From positions 1-33,485 of the forward strand of contig JANSYJ010000015.1 in the NCBI GenBank assembly GCA_024742495.1: a stretch of DNA of 33,485 nucleotides, written 5' to 3'. Under the pieces are notes generated by a model that was not told the origin of the DNA, made no database searches, and saw only the letters and a list, made by a program, of their open reading frames with translations. Of the stretch, positions 8,059-16,505 are shown one piece after another (the stretch's first letter is position 1; each line of letters opens with the position of its first letter). This DNA is from Bacteroidota bacterium (GTDB taxonomy: Bacteria > Bacteroidota > Bacteroidia > Flavobacteriales > Schleiferiaceae). The translations under genes and the position numbers were made by a program.

Positions 8059-8067
8059 TATCTTGCA
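8059..8067 (+). promoter_or_regulatory. Old promoter -7 box of the regulator relic
   Basis: GGCTATCTTGCA here matches GGCTACCTTGCA at 14555-14566, in front of the intact TolB_N/TPR/AraC gene, at about the same distance from the ATGCCAGCC start. The upstream block near 14531 (CGTCC) is not recognisable here. If still active, it would drive the TonB receptor gene that now follows. Confidence 0.35.
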
Positions 8068-8083
8068 GTTCTAAACTGATGCC

Positions 8084-8245
8084 ATGCCAGCCACTACCCT
8101 GGCCTTAAAGCCTTTTTTAAATAGGAGTTTCCATTGGAAGAAAGAATATTTCTGTGATGGTACTACTGAGAATATTATAAATGACCCGGCCAATACTAAT
8201 GGGCTAAAAGTTATGTTGCTCTCCAATTTGCAAGCTTTTGAGTAA
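8084..8245 (+). pseudogene. N-terminal relic of a TolB_N/TPR/AraC regulator
   Basis: A 54-codon reading frame starting ATGCCAGCC, as in the intact gene at 14581. It reads MPATTLALKPFLNRS...EYFCDGTTENIIN...LKV against MPATTLAVLPFVNMS...EYFSDGITEEIIN...LKV, with no gap for 43 codons. It then drifts and stops at TAA 8243-8245. The remaining ~540 codons of such a gene are absent; the TonB receptor frame begins at 8238, inside the last codons. The matching C-terminal relic lies right after the receptor at 10825. Whether the small frame is still translated, for example to couple translation of the receptor, is unknown. Confidence 0.75.
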
Positions 8246-10802
8246 TCTGCTACCATTGGAGAATCTATTCAACAAGCGTATAGGGTCGAAATTTTTCTGG
8301 ATAGTTGTCTTCATCTTTCTTAGGACATGCCTGTCGCATGGAAGTGCTTTTACCAATGTTTTGGAAGACAACAAGCTTAGCTACCTGGAATTAAGTGACA
8401 CCAGTACTATTTCATCAAAAGCTAATCAAGAAGCTAAGGGAAACACTGCAAAAGGGCTAAGCCAAACTATTCGTGGACGGGTAATAGATGAGGAGAGCAA
8501 ATTACCCTTGTTTGGAGTAACCGTAAAGATTAAGGACTCCTCTCCTCCTATTGGTGCTACTACGAACATTGATGGTAATTTCCGGATTGAAGAGGTGCCA
8601 GTTGGGCGAGTAAATCTGCAACTTTCATATATCGGTTATGAGGAAAAAATAATCCCAAATATTGTAGTGAATTCGGCCAAAGAAGTGGTACTAAACCTCA
8701 GCCTACATGAATATTCTACCAAAATGGGCGAGGTAACTGTAGTTGCACAAATGGACAAAGGCACTCCCATAAATGACATGGCATTGCTTAGTGCCAGATC
8801 AATTTCTCCAGAGGAATCAAACAGATATGCAGGACCTTTTAACGATCCTACCCGAATCATGTCGAACTACGCAGGGATAGCTACAACGCAAGATGGTAGC
8901 AACGACATTATCGTTCGTGGTAATTCACCGAAATTTATACAATGGAGATTGGAGGGGATACAAATCAGCAACCCAAACCACTTCGCCAATCAAAGCGGGA
9001 TCGGTACAGGAGGCATCAGTGCCCTTAATAATAATCTGCTGGCTACTTCAGATTTTTACTCCTCCGCATTTCCGGCAGAATATGGTGATGTCTTATCAGG
9101 CGTATATGATATTAAATTAAGATCCGGAAACAATGAACGCTTTGAAGGCGTGTTTGGACTGGGAATCTTGGGTACAGACATTACACTAGAAGGCCCGCTC
9201 AAAAAGGGCTATGCCGGTTCTTACCTAGTCAATTACCGTTACTCTACTATCACTTTAATGAGCATGCTCGGCTTGCTGAATCGCAGTGGAGCTACAAATT
9301 TTCAAGATGGTGCCTTTAAAATTACGCTGCCTTCTGAAAAGCTAGGTACTTTCTCAATCTTTGGTTTAGGTGCTTATAGTGGATTTGATTTAGAGAATAT
9401 GTCGGGTATAGATGCTATAGGGTCGCCTGGTCACATCGCTCAGTTGAACAGGCTGTCAAAAGATCATTCTACGAGATCTTATCTATTTAACACTGGTGTC
9501 AATCATTGGATCAACCTATCCAAGAATAGCTATCTCAATACTTCTATTATATACTCTACCGATGGTATCAATGATGATGTACAAGCTAGATCCATTTCCC
9601 CTACCCAAGCCTTGGGTTCGGCTTACAGATTTTTCGAAGGAAATTTGAGCAAATCAAGCTACCGGGGAGCCGTAAGCTTTCATCACAAATTCAATAATCA
9701 GCATAAGCTACAGGCAGGATTCAAATATGCCTATTTCAGCTATGACTATTTCCAGAGTCTGCAGAGAGATACGGTTTCCGCCCCGAGATTGCTCGCTGAT
9801 TTTGATGAGCAAATGAGCACTCTCAGGAATTTCATCAGCTGGAAATATCAGCCCTTCAACAAGCTCACAATTATTACCGGCATTCATCAGATGAATGATT
9901 TCTACAATCAAAACCGAACCATAGAGCCGCGATTTGCCATGGATTGGGAGCTAAGCCCCAAAATTGATCTCACCCTTGGATATGGTAAGCATAGCACCCT
10001 GGAAAATGCGCATAACTATTTTGCCAAAGTATCCAATAACAATGGAGCACTTACAGAACCCAACCGCAATATGGGCCTGCTCAAAGCCGACCATTACTCG
10101 CTTGCAATTGAGAAACGATTTCGGTCTGACCTAAAAGCAAAATTAGGATTGTATTACCAGTGGCTGTATGATTTACCAGTTGCCGCTGACAGTAGCTACT
10201 ATGCCACCATTAATGAACGAATAGACTATGACTACGTAAGTCTTGTAAATGAAGGGCAAGGAAGGAATTATGGAGTGGAGCTAACTATCGAGAAGTTCTT
10301 TAACAACAGCTATTACTTCTTGATCAATATGTCCCTCTTTCAATCGGAGTATAAAACCCTAGAAGATAGGTGGCGAAACACAGCCTATAATAGCGATTAT
10401 ATAGCTAATCTATTAGTTGGAAAGGAATTCCTTAATCTTGGAAGAAAGAAAAATCAGGCGCTCACTATTAACTTAAGAGTTTTTATGGGCGGAGGAAGAA
10501 AAATAATACCGCTTAGGAGAAATGATCAAGGCCAGCTAAATGTGGACCCAGCCAATGATCAATACTGGGACTATGACAAAGCCTTTGAATCATCCCTTGA
10601 CGACCTGTATCAGATTGATATCTCCATGAGCTATAAGTGGAATAATCTAAAAACAACGCAGGAGTTTTACTTCAATATTTCCAATATCACTGCTGCAGAA
10701 GGAAGAATATCGGAGTATTACGATGAAAGCGAAGCTGATAATATCGGCTATGTTACACAGATTGGACTCTTTCCCAATCTCATGTATAAGGTCTATTTCT
10801 GA
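8238..10802 (+). CDS. TonB-dependent receptor (SusC/FecA-like) with carboxypeptidase-like domain
   Basis: An 854-residue outer-membrane receptor. Order: signal peptide (FFWIVVFIFLRTCLSHGSA, about 19-37), a low-complexity linker, a carboxypeptidase D-like beta-sandwich (about 77-157; IRGRVIDEES..PLFGVTV...NIDGNF...YIGYEE), a TonB plug (about 175-300), then a barrel ending in a terminal phenylalanine (LMYKVYF). It should import an unidentified ligand using TonB/ExbBD energy. No in-frame ATG precedes the signal peptide; the best start is TTG 8238, overlapping the end of the regulator relic by 8 bases. The gene lies between the two halves of that relic, suggesting it replaced or was inserted into the regulator. 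No DUF4249 or SusD partner follows. Confidence 0.88.
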   Translation: MSNLLPLENLFNKRIGSKFFWIVVFIFLRTCLSHGSAFTNVLEDNKLSYLELSDTSTISSKANQEAKGNTAKGLSQTIRGRVIDEESKLPLFGVTVKIKDSSPPIGATTNIDGNFRIEEVPVGRVNLQLSYIGYEEKIIPNIVVNSAKEVVLNLSLHEYSTKMGEVTVVAQMDKGTPINDMALLSARSISPEESNRYAGPFNDPTRIMSNYAGIATTQDGSNDIIVRGNSPKFIQWRLEGIQISNPNHFANQSGIGTGGISALNNNLLATSDFYSSAFPAEYGDVLSGVYDIKLRSGNNERFEGVFGLGILGTDITLEGPLKKGYAGSYLVNYRYSTITLMSMLGLLNRSGATNFQDGAFKITLPSEKLGTFSIFGLGAYSGFDLENMSGIDAIGSPGHIAQLNRLSKDHSTRSYLFNTGVNHWINLSKNSYLNTSIIYSTDGINDDVQARSISPTQALGSAYRFFEGNLSKSSYRGAVSFHHKFNNQHKLQAGFKYAYFSYDYFQSLQRDTVSAPRLLADFDEQMSTLRNFISWKYQPFNKLTIITGIHQMNDFYNQNRTIEPRFAMDWELSPKIDLTLGYGKHSTLENAHNYFAKVSNNNGALTEPNRNMGLLKADHYSLAIEKRFRSDLKAKLGLYYQWLYDLPVAADSSYYATINERIDYDYVSLVNEGQGRNYGVELTIEKFFNNSYYFLINMSLFQSEYKTLEDRWRNTAYNSDYIANLLVGKEFLNLGRKKNQALTINLRVFMGGGRKIIPLRRNDQGQLNVDPANDQYWDYDKAFESSLDDLYQIDISMSYKWNNLKTTQEFYFNISNITAAEGRISEYYDESEADNIGYVTQIGLFPNLMYKVYF

Positions 10803-10824
10803 GACTAGAGCGCTGTGAAACATC

Positions 10825-10971
10825 GAGGACCTTTTCAAATTATTTCAGACTAAATCAGCTATAGCATTAGCGCTGGCATAGGAAAGCGGCTTTGGCTCCA
10901 AACGATATTCAATAGATTCTTAGAAAATCGAAGGGATGAGAGCTAAGGCATTGTTGAAATCAAATCATGTT
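10825..10971 (+). pseudogene. C-terminal relic of a TolB_N/TPR/AraC regulator (AraC helix-turn-helix)
   Basis: Frame from 10825 reads EDLFKLF.....ALALA*ESGFGSK...*KIEGM..K.LLKS. The intact regulator ends ISLIGLAYESGFNSK...KKEVGM..KEFLKS. Two in-frame stops (10879, 10921) and a one-base loss after TCCAAA show decay. DNA similarity continues to about 10971, where the intact gene would end. It begins 22 bases after the TonB receptor stop. With the N-terminal relic at 8084-8245 it frames the receptor gene; the central ~490 codons of the regulator are missing from both sides. Confidence 0.75.
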
Positions 10972-11022
10972 TTAGCCAGCACAGAAATTATAGACCTCTG
11001 TATAAGAACGGAATTACATTTC

Positions 11023-11058
11023 CGAACGACTCACCACTCTATTCACTTCACATTTGCA
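11023..11058 (+). promoter_or_regulatory. Two-block promoter motif CGAAC-N21-CACATTTGCA
   Basis: CGAAC at 11023-11027 and CACATTTGCA from 11049, offset 26 bases as at 503, 16506, 22627 and 31171. It precedes the outer-membrane barrel gene by about 105 bases. The leader between contains a small hairpin (CCTAG/CTAGG arms near 11083-11098). Confidence 0.55.
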
Positions 11059-11160
11059 CCATAATCTTGACAAGGCAGCCTAGGGAAAACCTAGTCTCCC
11101 AAGCTAAAAAGATAATACCGGTAGACGCTTTGTAAAGATTAAAACTTAAAAGAAAAAATT

Positions 11161-11727
11161 ATGAAAAAAGCAGCATTCATCTTGACTTTGTGCGGACTAT
11201 CCTTAATCGCTAAGTCTCAAAACGCAAGTGTAGAAAAATCAACATTTGGAGTGCAAACCGGGGTTCTAGGGCTTTGGGCCTATAATGAAGTTAAACTATC
11301 AAATAGCATTGCCCTAAGAACAGAGCTTGGTTTTGACTTTGGTATTTGGGAAACCACCTATTATGATAGTTATGACTCTCCCTTTATTCTTACTCCGGTA
11401 ATAGTAATTGAGCCTCGGTTTTATTATAACCTCCAAAAACGCCTCCAAAATTCAAAAAGGATTGATGGAAATTCCGGCAATTTTATTGCTTTAAAAACGA
11501 GTTATCATCCAGAGTTGGCGCTATTCAATACTGACGATGCTCCGGTGGTAAGTGACTTCGCCATTATACCTACTTGGGGAATTAGAAGGAATATCGGAGA
11601 CCATTTTAATTATGAAGCTGGCATTGGCGCAGGATATAGCTACACCTTTGCCGAGCGCGCCGGATACTCAGAAGACGAAAGTGGATTTGAATTAAATATG
11701 CATTTGCGAATCGGGTATAGATTTTAG
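11161..11727 (+). CDS. Outer-membrane beta-barrel protein
   Basis: A 188-residue protein with a signal peptide (MKKAAFILTLCGLSLIAKSQ) and alternating amphipathic strands, ending in LNMHLRIGYRF with a terminal phenylalanine, as expected for a BAM-inserted eight- to ten-strand barrel. No enzymatic motif. It is followed 88 bases later by a lipoprotein serine hydrolase, and a second, smaller barrel/hydrolase pair follows at 12847-14463, so barrel and hydrolase genes appear to be duplicated as a unit. Start ATG sits after an A-rich stretch. Exact function unknown. Confidence 0.75.
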   Translation: MKKAAFILTLCGLSLIAKSQNASVEKSTFGVQTGVLGLWAYNEVKLSNSIALRTELGFDFGIWETTYYDSYDSPFILTPVIVIEPRFYYNLQKRLQNSKRIDGNSGNFIALKTSYHPELALFNTDDAPVVSDFAIIPTWGIRRNIGDHFNYEAGIGAGYSYTFAERAGYSEDESGFELNMHLRIGYRF

Positions 11728-11815
11728 CAAAAATCTCAAAATGCCATTGATTGGGGAATTGAATGTATTCGCAATTATCGCAATCAATATTCACAACTAG
11801 ATTTAAACAGACGAT

Positions 11816-12850
11816 ATGAAAAACTTCCAAACGAGCAATCTAGGCAGTCTTGGCCTACTACTCTTAATGCTGGTTCTAAATAGTTGTTCTAGGGATCTAA
11901 TCTACTTCCCAAAAACAGTCCAGGAAGAGGTGGAAAAAACCCTTGACAATGGATTTGACGGCATTATCGTTTGCGTTAACCAATCCGAAAAATCGTCACT
12001 CTATAGCGCGGGTTGGAATAACCGAGAGAACCTCCTTCCTGCTGATGCTCACCTACTATTTAAAATCGCAAGCATCAGCAAACTTTATATAGCGGCCGCC
12101 ACTACTAAATTGGTTGCTAAAAAGCAATTATCACTGGAAAGTACACTAGCAGAGCTTATACCCGAGCTAGCCGGTAAAATCGAGTATGCCGACCAGATTA
12201 CCCTGCGAATGATGTTACAGCATCGCAGTGGTATTCCAGAATTTATTTATGAACCAGACTTTCCAAATCGGAGCCCACAAGAAAGCTATCTGGAAACGGC
12301 TACTCTAATAATTGATAAACCTGCCGATTTTAAACCTGACAGAAAGCACCGTTACTCTAATACGAACTACCTTTTAATTGGGGAAATACTCGACAGGACT
12401 TTAGGCTATAGTCATCATAGCTATATCCGCGAAGAGATCTTGCAGCCATTGGGTTTAAAAAATACTTTCAGCCTGCTTAGTGAGGTAGATTCCAATGTTG
12501 TAATGAGTGGCTATTATGTAGGATATCAAGATGATCTTAAAATGAATGACTACACTAGGCCTGGAGGGTCGATGATAGCCAGTGCTGAGGATGTTGCCGT
12601 ATTTCTGCGAGCCTTGATTGATGGTACCTTACTCAATAAAGAAGAACAGGCCATCTACTCCTCGGTTTATGAGTATGAACATACTGGGTGGTTGAGTGGA
12701 TACACGAGCATTGCTCGATACCATAGCGACATAGATGCCGTGGTGGTGCAATTTGTTAATACCAGTAAAGATGAAATGTTTTGGACTGGTCTTGAGCGAT
12801 CCTACAGCAGAATAGTCCATGCAGTAAAAAACGAAAGCGCTAATCAATGA
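11816..12850 (+). CDS. Serine hydrolase lipoprotein (beta-lactamase / DD-peptidase-like)
   Basis: A 344-residue penicillin-binding-fold hydrolase. N-terminal lipobox LVLNSC marks it as a lipoprotein attached through Cys24. Active site motifs: S86-x-x-K89 (ASISK), the YxN motif at 180-182 (YSN) and H289-T-G291 in place of KTG. This is the class C / AmpH / EstB arrangement, acting as an esterase, peptidase or peptidoglycan hydrolase; a true beta-lactamase is not implied. The gene at 13423 is a close paralogue (shared GFDGII, FKIASISKLY, ADQITLRMM.QHRSGIP). The stop overlaps the next start (ATGA at 12847), so translation is probably coupled. Confidence 0.85.
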   Translation: MKNFQTSNLGSLGLLLLMLVLNSCSRDLIYFPKTVQEEVEKTLDNGFDGIIVCVNQSEKSSLYSAGWNNRENLLPADAHLLFKIASISKLYIAAATTKLVAKKQLSLESTLAELIPELAGKIEYADQITLRMMLQHRSGIPEFIYEPDFPNRSPQESYLETATLIIDKPADFKPDRKHRYSNTNYLLIGEILDRTLGYSHHSYIREEILQPLGLKNTFSLLSEVDSNVVMSGYYVGYQDDLKMNDYTRPGGSMIASAEDVAVFLRALIDGTLLNKEEQAIYSSVYEYEHTGWLSGYTSIARYHSDIDAVVVQFVNTSKDEMFWTGLERSYSRIVHAVKNESANQ

Positions 12851-13392
12851 AACACTTTCTTTTATTAAGTTTTCTTATTCTGGTTCCGCTCTTAAGTCAG
12901 GGGCAAGAAAAGAGTTCAGAAGGTAACTTTGGCTTTGCTATCAATTCTGGTATGAACGGGGAAATTTACCCTATACGATTAGTTCCCAGCATTACTTACC
13001 AAAAGGATAAAAGTCAGTGGGAACTAGGCGCGGGGCTGCACCCCTACATTTATAAAGATCAAAGAATTTTGAGCCTAGAACTGAACTACAAATACTTTCC
13101 AAATGGCAGCAGCAACAAATTCAATATGTACCTGCTTACCCATTTTTCTTACGTAAACAAGAAATTGGAAACCTACTTCCCCACTACTCTTAACTACCTC
13201 TTTTTAAACGGGGGATACGGCTTTCAAATCAATGTTCTAAAAGGGGCTTACATTGGAACCAATATGAACCTGGGAGTTTTTACCCACCAAAAAAACTCCG
13301 AAATCCCCTCCGAAAGTTTTTCTTCGAATGCCCTTTTCCGTGAATTCGGTCTTAACCTCGCCTTTCAGTTCAATATGGGGTATCGTTTCTAA
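12847..13392 (+). CDS. Outer-membrane beta-barrel protein
   Basis: A 181-residue exported protein: signal peptide MKHFLLLSFLILVPLLSQGQ, then alternating beta-strand patterns and a C-terminal NLAFQFNMGYRF. Its size and ending match the barrel at 11161, although overall identity is low by eye. It overlaps the upstream hydrolase gene by four bases (ATGA) and is followed after about 30 bases by a second hydrolase gene, so 11816-14463 is likely one transcript. Role unknown; a partner of the hydrolases is a guess from gene order. Confidence 0.75.
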   Translation: MKHFLLLSFLILVPLLSQGQEKSSEGNFGFAINSGMNGEIYPIRLVPSITYQKDKSQWELGAGLHPYIYKDQRILSLELNYKYFPNGSSNKFNMYLLTHFSYVNKKLETYFPTTLNYLFLNGGYGFQINVLKGAYIGTNMNLGVFTHQKNSEIPSESFSSNALFREFGLNLAFQFNMGYRF

Positions 13393-13422
13393 AAGTGTAT
13401 TTATAGATGCCCATGTTTTTTG

Positions 13423-14463
13423 ATGTTAATGATTAAAACAACCAAAACCATCGTCAGAATAAGCTTAATGCTTGGGACAATTATCTCGCTCTACTTTGTG
13501 CCCTGGCTTTTGGTAAAAGCTTGGATACTTCCCCTTCCCGATACCATTCAGGAACAGGCCCAGGAAGCCATCGGACACGGATTTGATGGAATAATAATTT
13601 ATATAGATGAAAGTGGTAAACCGCCGGCTCTTTACACAGCGGGCTGGCACGAACGTGAAAATGAAACCCCCGCAAAAGCAAAAGCATTGTTCAAAATTGC
13701 CAGTATCAGCAAGTTGTACGATGCCGTGGCTGTTACTAAACTGGTAAGTGAGGGGCGGCTTTCTCTCGACAAATCCTTAGCAGATTACTTGCCAGAGCTT
13801 AGGGGAAGAATCGAAAACGCAGATCAAATTACTTTGCGGATGATGATTCAGCATAGAAGTGGCATTCCTAATTTCACCGATGCTTCTCGTTTTTGGGAAG
13901 CGCCAACGGAGACTTATGAAGAAAGTCTGGCTTTGATTCTGAACAAGCCCGCGAACTTTAAACCTGGTGAAGACTATGAATATTGCAACACCAATTACCT
14001 TTTGATCAATAAGATAATGGATGAAGAGTTGGGCTATGACAACTTTCAATTCATCCGTAAAGAAATTCTCATTCCGCTAAACCTCAACCACACCTTCAGT
14101 TCGCTAGATGAAGTAAATTTAGAGGATGTGATGAGTGGGTATCATGTTGGATACCCTCATAATTTAAGGGCAGATGAACATGGAATGCTGGCTACCGCTG
14201 AAGACCTAGGTATCTTTCTGCGAGCGCTAAATGACGGATCTGTATTTAAGCCAGGAGAACTAGAAATTTACGATTCCATTTATGAGTATGAACATGCTGG
14301 TTGGGTACCGGGTTACCAAAGCTTTGCAAAATATCATGCAGATCTAGATGTCGTTACCGTTGAGTTCTACAGCACAACCGACCCAAAATTGTACAACTGG
14401 AACCTGTCAGAAATCATCAACAATAGAATAGTAAAAATTTTAAAGAGGGACGAAAATAATTAG
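13423..14463 (+). CDS. Serine hydrolase, membrane-anchored (beta-lactamase-like)
   Basis: A paralogue of the lipoprotein at 11816, about 346 residues. Instead of a lipobox it has an uncleaved-looking N-terminal membrane segment (ISLMLGTIISLYFVPWLLV). Motifs are kept: S-x-x-K in FKIASISKLY (about Ser94/Lys97), Y-C-N in EYCNTNY, and H-A-G where the sister has H-T-G. The active site should face the periplasm. The frame also permits TTG 13420; ATG 13423 or 13429 is more likely. The change of anchoring and of the third motif suggests the two copies have diverged in place or substrate. No terminator is evident before the regulator gene 117 bases later. Confidence 0.82.
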   Translation: MLMIKTTKTIVRISLMLGTIISLYFVPWLLVKAWILPLPDTIQEQAQEAIGHGFDGIIIYIDESGKPPALYTAGWHERENETPAKAKALFKIASISKLYDAVAVTKLVSEGRLSLDKSLADYLPELRGRIENADQITLRMMIQHRSGIPNFTDASRFWEAPTETYEESLALILNKPANFKPGEDYEYCNTNYLLINKIMDEELGYDNFQFIRKEILIPLNLNHTFSSLDEVNLEDVMSGYHVGYPHNLRADEHGMLATAEDLGIFLRALNDGSVFKPGELEIYDSIYEYEHAGWVPGYQSFAKYHADLDVVTVEFYSTTDPKLYNWNLSEIINNRIVKILKRDENN

Positions 14464-14530
14464 CCATGGTTGAGGCTGGCCCTGGAAATCTACAGGCCGC
14501 TCACTCAGGAATAGCTCCTAATCTCCAATT

Positions 14531-14566
14531 CGTCCGTTTTTTTAAAATGAACTGGCTACCTTGCAT
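14531..14566 (+). promoter_or_regulatory. Probable promoter of the first TolB_N/TPR/AraC gene
   Basis: CGTCC at 14531 and TACCTTGCA from 14557, offset 26 bases, a degenerate form of the CGAAC/CACNTTTGC motif with one T fewer. The -7 part is conserved in front of the relic at 8084 (TATCTTGCA). The start codon is only about 16 bases downstream. Confidence 0.35.
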
Positions 14567-14580
14567 TTTCAAACCTCACC

Positions 14581-16362
14581 ATGCCAGCCACTACTTTAGC
14601 AGTACTCCCTTTTGTAAATATGAGTTCCAATTCGGAGAATGAATATTTTAGCGATGGTATAACAGAAGAAATAATAAATGCCCTAGCTAAAATTGAAAGC
14701 CTGAAGGTAACCTCGCGAACCTCATCTTTCTTTTTTAAAGGACAATCGGTTCCGCTGAAAGAGGTGGCTCAAGCGCTAGATGTTTCCGTAATTCTTGAAG
14801 GCAGTGTGCGCTCTGCTGGCAACACGGTTCGGATTACGGCCCAGTTAATACAGGCGGAGGATGACTTTCATTTTTGGTCGGAAAGCTGGGATCGAAAGCT
14901 GGAAAACATCTTTGAAATACAAGATGACATAAGCTTGCTCATCGCTGAAAAACTAAGGGAGCAGTACGGACATTTTGAGATAGCCGAACATCTGGTTGAG
15001 AAGCAAACCGAAAGCATCGATGCCTATGAGCTTTCGCTAAAAGCTAAATTTCATTTTAATAAATGGAACCCGGATGATGCCAAGAAATCCATAGAACTAT
15101 GGAAAAAGGCATTGGCTCTAGACCCAAATCACATTCCATCATTAGTTGGCATAGCCGATGCCTATGGCTTTTTGGGGGTTACCCAGAATATGCCTTATGA
15201 CGAAGCTTGGACCAATACAGCTGAGTTTACCAATAAAGCATTGGAACTCGACCCCAATAACGCTCCGGCACATTACCAGCTAGCAAATATTTCATTCTTC
15301 GTAAAAGCCGATTTTCAGGAGGCCTACACACAGGTGCAACGATCGGTAGAGCTTAAGCCCAACTACGCAGAAGCACAGCAGTTTACAGCCTTTTTACACC
15401 TTTTAGTGGGAGATAAGAAGCAAGCTTGGAAACACCTTGAAGTGGCCTTGGAAATTGACCCTCTAAACCAAGAAACCATTTTTTACAAGGCCTATTTTCA
15501 TCACATGAATAGTGAATTTGAAACCGCACTTAACATTTTGAATGATTGTCTTGCCAAAAACCCGCAAAACCTACCCGCAATCATTACCAAGTGCTATTCG
15601 CTACTGAACATGAAAAGAGTGGATCAGGCATTGGCTATTTTAGAACAAGCGCCCGAAGGTTTTATTCCAGCAGGAGACGCTTTGGGCATAAGCTGCCTAG
15701 CCCATATTATCGCTAAGGATGAAAGACAAGCCGACAATTATTTAGAAGAGCTTTTTAAACAAGCTCAAAGTCCAATGGCCTTTCAGGAGCATTCTTATCT
15801 CATGCAAGCTTACGCTCAAAGGGAAGACTATGATAAAGCCTTTGACTGGTTGGAGAAAGCCATTAGTATGAAGTCATCAATACTCTTCCTTGGCTTTGCC
15901 GGACCTTTGGCCAGTAATCTCCGAAAGGATGCCAGATATAAAGCCTTTAAAACCAAACTTTATGGGCAATTGCCTAAAGCTAAGCAAGAGAAGGAAAAAA
16001 ACGCTTTGCTGGATAACGAAACGGCCTCCAATTACTCTACTACGCTTCTAGCTTTCATGAGTGAGGAGCAGCCCTATCTCACTCCTGATCTCTCGCTTCG
16101 CTCATTGGCAGATCGAATTGAGATTCACCCCAATCAACTTTCGTGGTTGTTGAACGACAGGCTAGGTAAGAACTTTAACCAGTTTATAAACCATTACCGG
16201 GTAGAGCACTTCAAGCACCTGGCCGTAGATCAATCCAATGCACATATTTCGCTAATTGGACTGGCTTATGAAAGTGGTTTTAACTCCAAAACGGTTTTCA
16301 ATACTTACTTTAAAAAAGAAGTAGGAATGACGCCCAAGGAATTTTTGAAATCCAGTAAATAG
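14581..16362 (+). CDS. TolB_N/TPR/AraC fusion regulator, copy 1
   Basis: A 593-residue cytoplasmic protein with three parts. Residues 4-115: TolB_N/FlgO-like domain (TLAVLPFVNMSS....EYFSDGITEEI and GNTVRITAQLI). About 130-430: TPR repeats (ALALDPNH, ALELDPNN, VELKPNY, ALEIDPLN). About 500-593: AraC-type helix-turn-helix (LSLRSLADRIEIHPNQLSWLLN and IGLAYESGFNSKTVFNTYFK). No signal peptide or membrane span. The DNA-binding end indicates a transcription factor, with TolB_N and TPR as sensing or protein-contact modules; ligand and targets are unknown. The same architecture occurs at 27149, and a broken copy frames the TonB receptor at 8238. An MDR gene and a DUF4386 gene follow. Confidence 0.85.
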   Translation: MPATTLAVLPFVNMSSNSENEYFSDGITEEIINALAKIESLKVTSRTSSFFFKGQSVPLKEVAQALDVSVILEGSVRSAGNTVRITAQLIQAEDDFHFWSESWDRKLENIFEIQDDISLLIAEKLREQYGHFEIAEHLVEKQTESIDAYELSLKAKFHFNKWNPDDAKKSIELWKKALALDPNHIPSLVGIADAYGFLGVTQNMPYDEAWTNTAEFTNKALELDPNNAPAHYQLANISFFVKADFQEAYTQVQRSVELKPNYAEAQQFTAFLHLLVGDKKQAWKHLEVALEIDPLNQETIFYKAYFHHMNSEFETALNILNDCLAKNPQNLPAIITKCYSLLNMKRVDQALAILEQAPEGFIPAGDALGISCLAHIIAKDERQADNYLEELFKQAQSPMAFQEHSYLMQAYAQREDYDKAFDWLEKAISMKSSILFLGFAGPLASNLRKDARYKAFKTKLYGQLPKAKQEKEKNALLDNETASNYSTTLLAFMSEEQPYLTPDLSLRSLADRIEIHPNQLSWLLNDRLGKNFNQFINHYRVEHFKHLAVDQSNAHISLIGLAYESGFNSKTVFNTYFKKEVGMTPKEFLKSSK

Positions 16363-16439
16363 CAATTACGCCTAGAACCGCGGAAAAAGCGCGGAAGAGC
16401 CTTGAGCAGTTTAAGTCTTTAAAACGCTACAAGTCATTG

Positions 16440-16447
16440 TACTTTTG
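16440..16447 (+). promoter_or_regulatory. TAnnTTTG box (possible second promoter)
   Basis: TACTTTTG is an exact match to the Bacteroidota -7 consensus TAnnTTTG. A CTTTA at about 16418 could serve as -33. It lies about 130 bases upstream of the MDR gene at 16577, which also has a nearer CGAAC-type motif. Weak, single-site evidence. Confidence 0.3.
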
Positions 16448-16505
16448 TGCAATACATAGGCTTATCGGTTCCCTTTTATAATCTAGAACCTTTGCCACTA
16501 AATCA

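Noticed and set aside
11816-14463. Calling the two hydrolases beta-lactamases (antibiotic resistance)
   Set aside because: SxxK and YxN are shared with many esterases and peptidases; nothing in the sequence shows beta-lactam hydrolysis.
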